Shown here: positions 38,009 through 47,202 of the stretch, piece by piece
Position numbering within the stretch: position 1 is the first letter of the stretch
Layout of the letters: the number at the start of each line of letters is the position of its first letter
From: Enterococcus sp. DIV0660C
Lineage (GTDB): Bacteria > Bacillota > Bacilli > Lactobacillales > Enterococcaceae
Assembly: GCF_017316125.1 (NCBI RefSeq)
Contig: NZ_JAFLWA010000041.1
Location: forward strand, 1-53,627
Direction of reading: 5' to 3'
DNA length: 53,627 nt
Made by a program: the position numbers and the translations under genes
Notes under the pieces: model-generated
The model's database searches: none
Seen by the model: only the letters and a program-made list of their open reading frames with translations
Told to the model about the DNA's origin: nothing

Positions 38009-38569
38009 ATGAAAATGATCGTAGGATTAGGTAATCCAGGAACGAAGTATGAACAAACAAAACACAACATTGGATTTATGGTTGTTGATCGTCTTGCAAA
38101 AGAGCATCAAGCAACATTTAAAAAAAATAGTTTTGAGGCGGAAGTCGCAGAATTTTTTTACAAAGGAGAAAAGATTTTACTTGTAAAACCACAAATGTTT
38201 ATGAATGAATCGGGTCGTTCAGTTGGACCGTTAATGACTTACTTTGGTATTTACCCAGAGGAATTGATTGTTGTATATGACGATTTGGATTTAGCAATCG
38301 GAAAGATTCGTTTGCGTCAAAAAGGAAGTGCTGGCGGCCACAATGGAATGAAAAGTATTATTTCACACTTGGATACGAATGTTTTTGATCGTGTAAAAGT
38401 TGGGATTGGTCGACCAGAAGGTAAGAAAACGGTGGTTTCACATGTGCTTAGCCCATTTAGCAAAGAAACACAACCTTTAATAGAAGAAAGTATTCATCGA
38501 TCGGTTCAAGCAATCAATTTTGTTCTCGATGGGCATTCATTTATTGATACAATGAATCAGTTTAACTAA
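38009..38569 (+). CDS. pth: Peptidyl-tRNA hydrolase
   Basis: Releases peptides from prematurely dropped peptidyl-tRNA. Motifs are MIVGLGNPG at the N-terminus, the catalytic His in TKHNIGF, MNESG, and YDDLDL, then GSAGGHNGMKSI. ATG 38009 is chosen because AGGTGA at 37995-38000 has an eight-base spacing and homologues start at MKMIVGLGNPG. GTG 37997 overlaps that ribosome-binding site. This gives 186 residues. It is 14 bases before mfd in the conserved pth-mfd order. Confidence 0.95.
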   Translation: MKMIVGLGNPGTKYEQTKHNIGFMVVDRLAKEHQATFKKNSFEAEVAEFFYKGEKILLVKPQMFMNESGRSVGPLMTYFGIYPEELIVVYDDLDLAIGKIRLRQKGSAGGHNGMKSIISHLDTNVFDRVKVGIGRPEGKKTVVSHVLSPFSKETQPLIEESIHRSVQAINFVLDGHSFIDTMNQFN

Positions 38570-38583
38570 GAAGGAGAAACATA

Positions 38584-41500
38584 ATGGATATTGTTCAATT
38601 AGTGGGCCAAGAACCTCAAGTAAAAGAATGGGTGGCTCAATTAGAAGCAAATACGCCACGGCAATTGATTACTGGGCTAGCAGGTTCTGCTAAAACATTG
38701 CTGATTGCTCACGTTTTCGAAAAAACGGACAAAAATATAATTGTTTTGTTACCAAATCTATATTACGCAAATCAATTAGCGGAAGATTTACAACACATCG
38801 TTGACCCAAATAGCATTCATTTGTTTCCAGTGGATGAAGTTTTGTCTGCAGAGATGGCTTTTTCTTCACCAGAAGCAAGAGCAGAACGAGTAGCAACGTT
38901 AAATGCATTACAAGAAAAGCGTACAGGAATTTATCTTTTGCCAGTAGCTGCGTTACACAAGAAATTACCAAGTAAGAAGGCTTGGATTGAAGCACAACTC
39001 AACTGGAAAGTTGGCGATGAGATTAATGCAGAAAACCTACCACGTCAATTAGTCCTAATGGGATATGAGCGACAAGAAATGGTTGCAAAACCGGGTGAAT
39101 TTAGTATTCGTGGAAGCATTGTCGATATTTATCCTTTAACGATGGAACATCCTGTACGAGTCGAATTGTTTGATGTTGAAATTGATTCGATGCGTTACTT
39201 TGAAGCAGAAACGCAACGCTCTATTGGGCCAACAGAAGAAATTTGGATTTCGCCAACATCAGAGCAAGTCTATACAGAAACTGATTTGGAACATGGGATG
39301 AAAGAGTTAGAAAAATTACTTGAAAAAAGATTAGCTACAACTGTTGAAAAGGTCGATCAAGTATTTTTACAAGACTATTTCGGACAAATTTTGTCAAATT
39401 GGCAAGCGGGAGTACCGACGGAGGAGGCAAAACTTTACACAGATCTGCTTTATCCAACATCAACCACGATTTTAGATTATTTTCAATCTGATAGTTTGTT
39501 GATGGTGGATGATTATCCGAGAATGATGGAAACAAATCGAGAAATTGAACGAGAAGCCGCCGAATGGCAGACACAAAAAATTAGTGAACTGCGTGTTTTT
39601 TCTGAACAAGTCTTTGTTATAGATGTTCATAAATTGATCCAAAAAGAACATTTTTCGACAACTTTTTTTGCTTTGTTCCAAAAAGGGATGGGCAATTTGA
39701 AGTTTCATGCCATTCATTCGTTCCAATATCGAACGATGCAGCAATTTTTTGGGCAAATGCCTTTATTGAAAACGGAAATCGATCGTTGGCGTAAGCAAAA
39801 ACAGACAGTTATAATCTACATTCCAACTAAAGAACGAATTCGCAAAGTAGAAGAATTATTGCGCGACGATGACATTTTAGCCATTGAAACGGCAAGTGAT
39901 GAGTTAATCGTTGGTCAAGTACAGTTAGTTGAAGGTGCATTACAAAATGGTTTTGAATTACCACAGGAAAAAATCGTGGTTATTACTGAAAAAGAAATTT
40001 TCCAAAAGACAACGAAAAAACGAGCTCGCCGACAAACAGTTACGAATGCAGAACGATTAAAAAGTTATAATGAATTAAAAGCTGGTGACTATGTTGTTCA
40101 TGCAAATCATGGGATTGGAAAGTATATTGGGATGGAGACGCTCGAAGTTGATGGCGTCCATCAAGATTACATGACGATTCTATACCAAAATGATGACAAA
40201 TTATTTATTCCTGTCACTCAATTAAATTTGATTCAAAAATATGTTGCGTCTGAATCAAAAGCTCCACGAATTAATAAGCTAGGTGGTAGTGAGTGGACGA
40301 AAACCAAACGTAAGGTTTCTTCTAAAATTGAAGATATCGCGGATGATCTAATCAAACTATACGCAGCTAGAGAATCTGAGATCGGCTATGCTTTTGGCCC
40401 AGACGATGGTTACCAAAAAGAATTTGAAGAAGCGTTTCCTTATTCTGAAACGGATGATCAATTGCGTAGTTCTTCAGAAATCAAACGTGATATGGAAAAA
40501 GAAAAACCGATGGATCGTTTGCTTGTAGGCGATGTAGGGTATGGTAAGACAGAAGTCGCTTTGCGTGCTGCTTTTAAAGCAGTGAAAGAAAGTAAACAAG
40601 TGGCATTTTTAGTTCCAACGACCATTCTTGCACAACAACATTACGAGACGATGCTGGAACGTTTTGAAGGTTTTCCAATTAATATTGGTTTGTTGAGCCG
40701 TTTTCGAACGAAAAAGCAACAGAAAGAAACGATTGAACAATTGCGTACAGGGCAAGTAGATATTGTTGTCGGAACGCATCGTATTTTATCAAAAGATATT
40801 GAATTTAGTGACTTGGGCTTATTGATTATAGATGAAGAACAACGATTTGGCGTGAAGCATAAAGAACGATTGAAACAGCTTCGGGCGCAAGTAGATGTAC
40901 TGACGTTGACAGCGACACCAATACCAAGAACACTGCATATGTCGATGCTTGGCGTACGAGACTTATCAGTTATTGAAACACCACCGGCAAATCGTTACCC
41001 CATTCAAACTTACGTTATGGAGAAGAATCCTGGAGCAATACGAGAAGCAATTCATCGTGAAATGGGACGAGGCGGGCAAGTTTTTTATCTTTATAATCGA
41101 GTGGAAACGATTGAGCAAAAAGTGGAAGAAATCCAAGAGTTAGTTCCAGAAGCGAGGATTGGCTACGCTCATGGTCAAATGACAGAAGTTCAATTAGAAA
41201 ATACATTATTTGATTTTATTGAAGGACAATACGATGTGTTAGTAACGACCACAATTATTGAAACAGGTGTAGATATTCCCAATGCGAATACTTTATTTGT
41301 TGAAAATGCTGATTATATGGGATTATCAACTCTTTATCAGCTACGAGGTCGAGTAGGGCGAAGCAATCGAGTAGCTTATGCTTACTTTATGTATGAACCA
41401 CAAAAGATTCTCAATGAAGTGAGTGAAAAAAGATTGCAAGCAATCAAAGATTTTACAGAACTAGGATCAGGTTTTAAAATTGCCATGCGTGATTTATCGA

Positions 41501-42105
41501 TTCGTGGTGCTGGAAACCTATTAGGTGCACAACAACATGGCTTTATTGATGCAGTTGGTTTCGATATGTATTCACAAATGTTAAGTGAAGCTGTTGCTCG
41601 TAAACAAGGGAAAAATAATCAAGTTGAAAAAACAACGGTGGAAATCGACCTTGGTGTGGACGCTTATTTACCAGATACTTACGTTTCAGATCAACGCCAA
41701 AAAATTGAAATCTATAAACGAATCCGGGAACTTGAATCACAAGAAATGTTGGACGAGCTTGAAGATGATCTATTGGATCGTTTCGGTGAATATCCTGAAG
41801 AAGTTGCCCATTTATTAACAGTCGGACAATTAAAAATGGACGGAGATCGTGCACTGCTAGAAACGATGCGTAAGCAACAAGATACAGTGGTCTTCACGTT
41901 AAGTAAGGTAGGCACAAAGCGTTATTCTGTTGAACAATTGTTTGAAGCATTAAGTGAAACAACGTTGAAAGCAGGATTAGGTGTGGAAAAGGAAAAGATG
42001 GTTATCCGTTTAACCATCCCAAAAACAATGAACGAAGCTGTTTGGTTATTAGAAATCCAACAATTTGTTAAAGCATTACGACAACAAAAATATTTGTCGG
42101 TATAG
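38584..42105 (+). CDS. mfd: Transcription-repair coupling factor Mfd
   Basis: Removes RNA polymerase stalled at DNA damage and recruits UvrA. The 1173 residues are full length. They comprise an N-terminal UvrB-like part, an RNA-polymerase-interacting domain near residue 500 (ELKAGDYVVHANHGIGKY, in part), and an SF2 translocase with Walker A GDVGYGKTE near residue 649 and DEEQ near 749. The TRCF C-terminal domain ends the protein. AAGGAG precedes ATG 38584. It is co-transcribed with pth and the flippase gene that follows 15 bases later. Confidence 0.97.
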   Translation: MDIVQLVGQEPQVKEWVAQLEANTPRQLITGLAGSAKTLLIAHVFEKTDKNIIVLLPNLYYANQLAEDLQHIVDPNSIHLFPVDEVLSAEMAFSSPEARAERVATLNALQEKRTGIYLLPVAALHKKLPSKKAWIEAQLNWKVGDEINAENLPRQLVLMGYERQEMVAKPGEFSIRGSIVDIYPLTMEHPVRVELFDVEIDSMRYFEAETQRSIGPTEEIWISPTSEQVYTETDLEHGMKELEKLLEKRLATTVEKVDQVFLQDYFGQILSNWQAGVPTEEAKLYTDLLYPTSTTILDYFQSDSLLMVDDYPRMMETNREIEREAAEWQTQKISELRVFSEQVFVIDVHKLIQKEHFSTTFFALFQKGMGNLKFHAIHSFQYRTMQQFFGQMPLLKTEIDRWRKQKQTVIIYIPTKERIRKVEELLRDDDILAIETASDELIVGQVQLVEGALQNGFELPQEKIVVITEKEIFQKTTKKRARRQTVTNAERLKSYNELKAGDYVVHANHGIGKYIGMETLEVDGVHQDYMTILYQNDDKLFIPVTQLNLIQKYVASESKAPRINKLGGSEWTKTKRKVSSKIEDIADDLIKLYAARESEIGYAFGPDDGYQKEFEEAFPYSETDDQLRSSSEIKRDMEKEKPMDRLLVGDVGYGKTEVALRAAFKAVKESKQVAFLVPTTILAQQHYETMLERFEGFPINIGLLSRFRTKKQQKETIEQLRTGQVDIVVGTHRILSKDIEFSDLGLLIIDEEQRFGVKHKERLKQLRAQVDVLTLTATPIPRTLHMSMLGVRDLSVIETPPANRYPIQTYVMEKNPGAIREAIHREMGRGGQVFYLYNRVETIEQKVEEIQELVPEARIGYAHGQMTEVQLENTLFDFIEGQYDVLVTTTIIETGVDIPNANTLFVENADYMGLSTLYQLRGRVGRSNRVAYAYFMYEPQKILNEVSEKRLQAIKDFTELGSGFKIAMRDLSIRGAGNLLGAQQHGFIDAVGFDMYSQMLSEAVARKQGKNNQVEKTTVEIDLGVDAYLPDTYVSDQRQKIEIYKRIRELESQEMLDELEDDLLDRFGEYPEEVAHLLTVGQLKMDGDRALLETMRKQQDTVVFTLSKVGTKRYSVEQLFEALSETTLKAGLGVEKEKMVIRLTIPKTMNEAVWLLEIQQFVKALRQQKYLSV

Positions 42106-42120
42106 GAAGGAGCGATTCCC

Positions 42121-43719
42121 TTGGACCACAAAGAAATGCGTCAAGTGATGCAAGGAGCGGTGATTTTGACCGTAGCTTCTTTTATTGCTAAAGTTTTAAG
42201 CGCGCTTTATCGAATTCCTCTTCAAAATTTGGTTGGTGATGAAGGATTTTACGTTTATCAACAAGTATATCCGATTTATGGAATCGCGATGACCTTGGCT
42301 TTATCAGGGTTACCCCAATTCATTTCAAAATATGTCGCAGAAAAAAAGGAGCCATTGAAACAACGAGAGGCGTTAAAAGAATTATACCCTTTGGTCTTTT
42401 GGACAGGTGTTTGTTTATGGCTAGGTGTCTGGTTATTTAGTGGTGTTTTAGCGCAAATGATGGGTGATTATCAACTGAAACCCTTGATTGAAGTCGTTTC
42501 TTTCACATTTCTATTGATGCCAGGGTTATCTTTTTATCGAGGGAATTTCCAAGGACATTTTTTGATGGAACCAACTGCTATATCACAAGTGGTGGAACAA
42601 ATCGTTCGCGTGTCGATTATCGTGTTTAGCGCATTCGCATTTAAACAGTATAGTTGGAATGTTTATGAAACTGGCACAGCAGCAATGAGTGGCGCTGTGG
42701 CAGGTGGGCTATGTGCATACCTTGTTCTTTATTATTATGAACAAAAAATTCATGGAGGAGCAATGAGTTTCCGAAGTTTTCCCATCTTCTCACAACCAAG
42801 TAAATGGTTGATACGTCGTTTCTTGGTTGAGGGTGGTTTAGTTTCGATTTACAGTGGGTTATTGATTTTCTTTCAATTAATTGATTCATTTTTTGTAAAG
42901 AATGCGTTACAAATCTATGGCTTAAGTGAACATGCGTCTAAAATAGCTAAAGGGGTTTACGATCGTGGACAGCCATTAGTACAATTAGGACTGGTCATTG
43001 CAACGGCATTAAGTGCTACTTTTTTACCGACATTGACTAGGTATTTAGCAGGCTCCGTCTATGGACAATTCGTGAAGACTGCTAAGATGTATTTGCGATT
43101 AACGACGGCATTAGCTTTGGCGGCTTCCGCTGGTCTAGCAATGCTGCTTCCTTATATCAACTATGCGTTGTTTAAAGATTACGCTGGGAATGCTACTTTA
43201 GTGTTGTTTGTGTTTGCGATTGTTTTAACAGCTGTGATTCAAGCTTATCAAAGTATTGCGCAAAGCAAAAACTCTTTTCGTCCATCGTTGAAAGGTGCGG
43301 GCTGGGGACTATTAGTCAAATTATTAACAACGGCAGTATTTACTCAATGGTTTGGGACGGTTGGAGCAAGTTTATCAACCTTGCTTGGTCTAGTCGTGAC
43401 TCTTTGGTATTTTATTCATATAGAAACAACTGAAGTAAATGCTTTTTGGAAAGAACGGGCTTTTGGGAAAAAATTATTACAGAGTTTAGCTTGGATGATT
43501 TTTGTGCTATTCACTTATTATGGAGTGATCCAAGTAATTGTCGGATCAGTTACACATCGTTCAGGTGCATTGTTCATCAGCCTTATTGGTGTCGTGATTG
43601 GCGGATTAACATTTGTCTTTGCGGTCATCTCGTTGAAAGTTTTTACGATTCGGGAATGGTTGTTGTTGCCTTTTGGTAAAAAAATTCTACGATTCAATCA
43701 AAAATTCAAGAAAAAGTGA
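42121..43719 (+). CDS. MOP-family polysaccharide/lipid II-type flippase
   Basis: A 532-residue membrane protein with about 14 hydrophobic segments of the MATE/MOP superfamily (SpoVB/YtgP/YabM-like, polysaccharide biosynthesis family). The N-terminus VMQGAVILTVASFIAKVLSALYRIPLQN (quoted in part: SFIAKVLSALYRIP) is typical. Relatives move lipid-linked cell-wall precursors, but the substrate here is not proven and it might be a MurJ-like flippase. The start is TTG 42121 with AAGGAG upstream. It sits between mfd and rqcP, as yabM does in Bacillus. Confidence 0.88.
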   Translation: MDHKEMRQVMQGAVILTVASFIAKVLSALYRIPLQNLVGDEGFYVYQQVYPIYGIAMTLALSGLPQFISKYVAEKKEPLKQREALKELYPLVFWTGVCLWLGVWLFSGVLAQMMGDYQLKPLIEVVSFTFLLMPGLSFYRGNFQGHFLMEPTAISQVVEQIVRVSIIVFSAFAFKQYSWNVYETGTAAMSGAVAGGLCAYLVLYYYEQKIHGGAMSFRSFPIFSQPSKWLIRRFLVEGGLVSIYSGLLIFFQLIDSFFVKNALQIYGLSEHASKIAKGVYDRGQPLVQLGLVIATALSATFLPTLTRYLAGSVYGQFVKTAKMYLRLTTALALAASAGLAMLLPYINYALFKDYAGNATLVLFVFAIVLTAVIQAYQSIAQSKNSFRPSLKGAGWGLLVKLLTTAVFTQWFGTVGASLSTLLGLVVTLWYFIHIETTEVNAFWKERAFGKKLLQSLAWMIFVLFTYYGVIQVIVGSVTHRSGALFISLIGVVIGGLTFVFAVISLKVFTIREWLLLPFGKKILRFNQKFKKK

Positions 43720-43728
43720 GGATATATT

Positions 43729-43995
43729 ATGCGATTAGATAAATTTATGAAAATTTCTCGTATTATCAAGCGACGTTCCGTAGCAAAAGAAGTGGCTGAT
43801 AAAGGTAGAATTCAGGTGAATGGTAAGTTAGCAAAATCTTCGAGTGATGTCAAAGTTGGCGATATATTAAAAATCCAGTTTGGAAACAAAACAATGGAAG
43901 TCAAAGTCAATGAACTTCACGAATCAACAAAAAAAGAAGATGCACAAAAAATGTATGAAATTATTTCAGAAACAAGAACAGAAAACACAAATTAA
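43729..43995 (+). CDS. rqcP: S4-domain ribosome quality-control factor RqcP
   Basis: An 88-residue S4 RNA-binding protein (YabO/RqcP) that helps RqcH add alanine tails on stalled 50S subunits. The S4 fold is seen in [21 protein letters not shown] and the [20 protein letters not shown] core (quoted in part: [10 protein letters not shown]). AGGATAT precedes ATG 43729. Position next to divIC matches the Bacillus yabO locus. The short charged C-terminus is ordinary. Confidence 0.92.
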   Translation: MRLDKFMKISRIIKRRSVAKEVADKGRIQVNGKLAKSSSDVKVGDILKIQFGNKTMEVKVNELHESTKKEDAQKMYEIISETRTENTN

Positions 43996-43999
43996 TAGA

Positions 44000-44029
44000 T
44001 TAGACAAGCTTTATTGATATTGGTATAAT
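44000..44029 (+). promoter_or_regulatory. Putative divIC promoter
   Basis: TTAGAC at 44000-44005, an 18-base spacer and an extended -10, TGGTATAAT, ending at 44029. Confidence 0.5.
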
Positions 44030-44066
44030 AGAAAAGACAAGCCAAAACAGATTGGAGCGAAAGCAA

Positions 44067-44492
44067 GTGGCAAAAAAAGGCAATAAAATTGCTGCGTTAG
44101 ATACAGATTACACAAAGAAAAAATATGCTGAATTTCAAAAGCAACAACGACAGCTCGTTTTTCGTAGACGTCGGTTAGCGGTCATCTTATTAGGCGCTTT
44201 GTTCATTTTTTCAATCATTGGTGTGCAAATTTTCCGGGATATGCAACGTCTAGATAAACTAGCCGAGTTAAAGGTCGAAGCTACCACGGAAATGAAAGAA
44301 GTCAAAGCAGACGTCACGCAATTAAAAGCAGATGTCTCGCTGCTGAAGGATGACGACTATGTGGCAAAACTTGCCAGAAGCAAATTCTTTTATTCCAAAG
44401 AAGGCGAGCAAGTTTATCCAGTATTGGAATCTAATACAAGCAGTTCAACAGAAGGAACAAACCAATCAACGAGTTCTACAACTGCAAAATAA
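44067..44492 (+). CDS. divIC: Cell-division protein DivIC/FtsB
   Basis: A bitopic septal protein that forms a complex with FtsL and DivIB in the divisome. It has a basic cytoplasmic tail, one transmembrane helix at about residues 38-58 and a short extracellular coiled coil. An FtsB/DivIC motif lies near KDDDYVAKLARSKFFYSKEGE (quoted in part: YVAKLARSKFFY). The Ser/Thr-rich tail is variable. GTG 44067 fits GGAGCG at 44054-44059, and TTG 44052 is in frame but overlaps that site. It has 141 residues. Confidence 0.9.
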   Translation: MAKKGNKIAALDTDYTKKKYAEFQKQQRQLVFRRRRLAVILLGALFIFSIIGVQIFRDMQRLDKLAELKVEATTEMKEVKADVTQLKADVSLLKDDDYVAKLARSKFFYSKEGEQVYPVLESNTSSSTEGTNQSTSSTTAK

Positions 44493-44536
44493 GCAGGAAT
44501 ATAAATTGGGTAATAAATAGGAGGAACATTTTTTTT

Positions 44537-45019
44537 ATGTCAATCGAGGTAGGAGCAAAACTGCAAGGAAAAGTATCAGGTATTACAAATTTTGGTGCAT
44601 TTATTGATTTAGGTTCTGGTAAAACAGGTTTAGTCCATATCAGTGAAGTATCAAACGGTTTTGTAAAAGATATTCATGATGTATTAAGTGTTGGCGATGA
44701 GGTGACAGTGAAAGTTACATCTGTTGGTGATGACGGAAAAATTGGATTATCCATTCGTAAAGCACAAGAACAACCAGAAAGTGCTGGTAAAGAAACAAAT
44801 CATAATGCAAAGAAATTTCAACATCAAAATAAGGAACCTCGGGAAAATCGTACGCGCTCAACACAAAAAAAATCTTTTTCTCGCAGTCAACCTTCAAATA
44901 CGAAAGAAGACTTCGATTCATTGATGAGTTCATTTTTGAAAGATAGTGATGATCGACTAACTTCACTAAAACGTAACACTGAAGGAAAACGTGGTGGTCG
45001 CGGCGGACGTCGTAGCTAA
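44537..45019 (+). CDS. S1-domain RNA-binding protein (YabR-like)
   Basis: A single S1 RNA-binding domain fills residues 1-75 (GKVSGITNFGAFIDLG, GLVHISEVS, KIGLSIRKA). A basic Lys/Arg/Asn-rich tail follows and ends in Arg/Gly residues, consistent with RNA or ribosome binding. The relative in Bacillus is YabR, between divIC and tilS as here. AGGAGG lies 11 bases before ATG 44537. The precise role is not known. Confidence 0.9.
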   Translation: MSIEVGAKLQGKVSGITNFGAFIDLGSGKTGLVHISEVSNGFVKDIHDVLSVGDEVTVKVTSVGDDGKIGLSIRKAQEQPESAGKETNHNAKKFQHQNKEPRENRTRSTQKKSFSRSQPSNTKEDFDSLMSSFLKDSDDRLTSLKRNTEGKRGGRGGRRS

Positions 45020-45107
45020 TAAAGATGAATAATCACCCTAACGTTTTTCTTACTAGCTAAGGTGAACATTTATTGAACACATCATTATTCGTACCAAATA
45101 AAAATAT

Positions 45108-45152
45108 AGCTGGGACAAAACATTGGCTTCGTTTTGTCTCGGCTTTTCTTTT
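45108..45152 (+). terminator. Terminator-like hairpin just before tilS
   Basis: AGCTGGGACAAAAC at 45108-45121 pairs with GTTTTGTCTCGGCT at 45131-45144 (two G-U pairs), followed by TTTCTTTTTT. It ends about five bases before the tilS ribosome-binding site, leaving no room for a promoter. Confidence 0.8.
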
Positions 45153-45172
45153 TTGAAAGGAGGAAGATTGTC

Positions 45173-46588
45173 TTGAAAGAATGGTTTGGCCAATTAGGAC
45201 AACAAAAACATTTCTGGTCAGAAAAAACCAAAATTTTAGTTGCTGTTTCTGGCGGAGTAGATTCAATGGTTTTGTTGGATTTATTGTTAGCTGCACAACA
45301 AAAAGATTCCTTTACTTTGGGCGTTGTTCATGTCAATCATCAATTACGGGTAGAATCTGTTGAGGAAGAACAGTATTTACAAAAGTATACGAAAGAAAAG
45401 AATCTTCCTTTTTATTCCGTTACGTGGGAACTACCTGCTGAAACTGGTGTTGAGACAGCCGCACGGCAATTTCGTTACCAAACCTTCTCTCGTATCATGT
45501 ACGAGAAAGGGTATGACACGTTGATGACCGCCCATCATGGAGATGACCAAATTGAAACGATTTTGATGAAAATTTTAAGAGGGGGACAATTGAATAGTTT
45601 TGCTGGAATCAAAGAAATTCAACCGTTCGCAACAGGAAATTTGATTCGTCCATTACTAAGTTATAGCAAGGAACAATTATATGAATATGCGAACGAACAA
45701 CAGCTGATTTATTTTGAAGACGCAACAAATCAGGAATTAGATATACAAAGAAATCGACTGCGTCATTTAGTTGTTCCACAATTAAAAGAAGAAAATACAC
45801 AAGCTTTACGTCATTTCCAACGATTTTCAAATCAGATTCAATGGGCAGATGAATTGATCCGAAAACAGATGAGTAAAAAGGTAACTGAACTTCTTCAACC
45901 ATTAGCCAATGGCTGGGCAATTTCCGCGACAAACATTTCGGCAATGGCTGAAAGTGAACGTTACTTTTTTCTCCATACACTTTTCGAACGGTTGTTCAAC
46001 GAAACGACTGTCGCAGTAAAAGAGCAACAAATTTTATTTCTAGTCAATCAGTGGCAAAGTGAAAAAAGCCAATGGCAGGTTGATCTAGGTAAAGGTTGGG
46101 TGTTCAAAAAAGAATATATGAATGTAAGAATTGAACAGTCACGACCAGTGCAAAGTTTCACACCAAGAGATCTGCTTCCAAACCAACCGATTTATTTAAG
46201 TGATTCACAATGGATTGGCTTGTTTTCGAGTGACAAAATAGCTGTACCAGAAAATCTTGCTGATTGGTCAGAATTTAGACACGATTTGTGGCTCGAAAAG
46301 GGAACAGAACTTCAGGTAGATCGACGACAACCTGGTGATCGGATTCGTTTGACCGAAACGCTTACGAAAAAAATTTCTCGTTACTTTATCGACAAAAAAA
46401 TCCCTGATGTACAAAGGAAACAAGCGTACCTGATTACAGATGAACAAAGAAACGTGTATAGTGTTGCTCCTTTTGTCTTTTCTTATTTGAGTATTGCCAA
46501 AGAAACTGATAAAATACACTACATACTTCTTTACAAATATCAAAAGAAGCAACTGGAAGGAGAACCCAATGTTAGAAAAGGATATTGA
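45173..46588 (+). CDS. tilS: tRNA(Ile)-lysidine synthase
   Basis: Changes C34 of the CAU-anticodon isoleucine tRNA to lysidine so that it reads AUA. The PP-loop AVSGGVDSM is at about residues 24-32. A middle substrate domain with HHGDDQIET and the C-terminal TilS domains complete 471 residues. The start is TTG 45173 after AAAGGAGG. A longer in-frame reading from TTG 45134 would begin inside the terminator hairpin. The end overlaps hpt by 20 bases, a conserved arrangement. Confidence 0.93.
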   Translation: MKEWFGQLGQQKHFWSEKTKILVAVSGGVDSMVLLDLLLAAQQKDSFTLGVVHVNHQLRVESVEEEQYLQKYTKEKNLPFYSVTWELPAETGVETAARQFRYQTFSRIMYEKGYDTLMTAHHGDDQIETILMKILRGGQLNSFAGIKEIQPFATGNLIRPLLSYSKEQLYEYANEQQLIYFEDATNQELDIQRNRLRHLVVPQLKEENTQALRHFQRFSNQIQWADELIRKQMSKKVTELLQPLANGWAISATNISAMAESERYFFLHTLFERLFNETTVAVKEQQILFLVNQWQSEKSQWQVDLGKGWVFKKEYMNVRIEQSRPVQSFTPRDLLPNQPIYLSDSQWIGLFSSDKIAVPENLADWSEFRHDLWLEKGTELQVDRRQPGDRIRLTETLTKKISRYFIDKKIPDVQRKQAYLITDEQRNVYSVAPFVFSYLSIAKETDKIHYILLYKYQKKQLEGEPNVRKGY

Positions 46589-47114
46589 GAAAGTTTTGAT
46601 TTCAAAAGAAGAAATACAAGCTCGTTGTGAAGAACTGGGCAAAGAATTAACTGAAACTTATCGTGATAAAAATCCACTAGTAGTCGGCGTATTAAAAGGA
46701 GCCGTTCCTTTTATGGCGGACATCGTGCGCTCAATTGACACTTATTTAGAGCTAGATTTCATGGATGTTTCAAGTTACGGAAATGCTACTGTGTCTTCCG
46801 GTGAAGTAAAAATCGTAAAAGACTTAGATACAAATGTAGAAGGTCGCGACTTGCTGATTGTTGAAGATATCATCGACAGTGGTCGAACACTTGCGTACTT
46901 AGTTGATCTTTTTAAATATCGTAAAGCCAATTCCGTGAAAATCGTTACTTTATTAGATAAACCAGAAGGACGCGTTGTGAACATTGAAGCTGATTATGTT
47001 GGGTTTAATGTGCCTAATGAATTTGTTGTAGGCTACGGTTTGGACTATGCAGAAGCTTATCGAAACCTTCCTTATGTTGGGGTCTTAAAACCTAGTGTTT
47101 ATCAGTCAAATTAG
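46569..47114 (+). CDS. hpt: Hypoxanthine-guanine phosphoribosyltransferase
   Basis: Salvages hypoxanthine and guanine with PRPP. ATG 46569, with GGAAGGAG upstream, gives 181 residues. The PRPP motif [14 protein letters not shown] and the base-binding segment [19 protein letters not shown] are intact. It overlaps the tilS end by 20 bases and precedes ftsH, a conserved tilS-hpt-ftsH order in which Hpt can also act with TilS in regulation in some Firmicutes. Confidence 0.95.
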   Translation: MLEKDIEKVLISKEEIQARCEELGKELTETYRDKNPLVVGVLKGAVPFMADIVRSIDTYLELDFMDVSSYGNATVSSGEVKIVKDLDTNVEGRDLLIVEDIIDSGRTLAYLVDLFKYRKANSVKIVTLLDKPEGRVVNIEADYVGFNVPNEFVVGYGLDYAEAYRNLPYVGVLKPSVYQSN

Positions 47115-47135
47115 TGCCTTTTCTGAAATGAGTTA

Positions 47136-47144
47136 TGTTACAAT
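47136..47144 (+). promoter_or_regulatory. Putative extended -10 of ftsH
   Basis: TGTTACAAT lies about 60 bases before the ftsH start. No strong -35 is visible. Confidence 0.35.
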
Positions 47145-47202
47145 GAAATGGTCAGGATTGATAAAAATTTCTAAATCAAATTAGTGTTTAAGGAGGGTAA
47201 CT

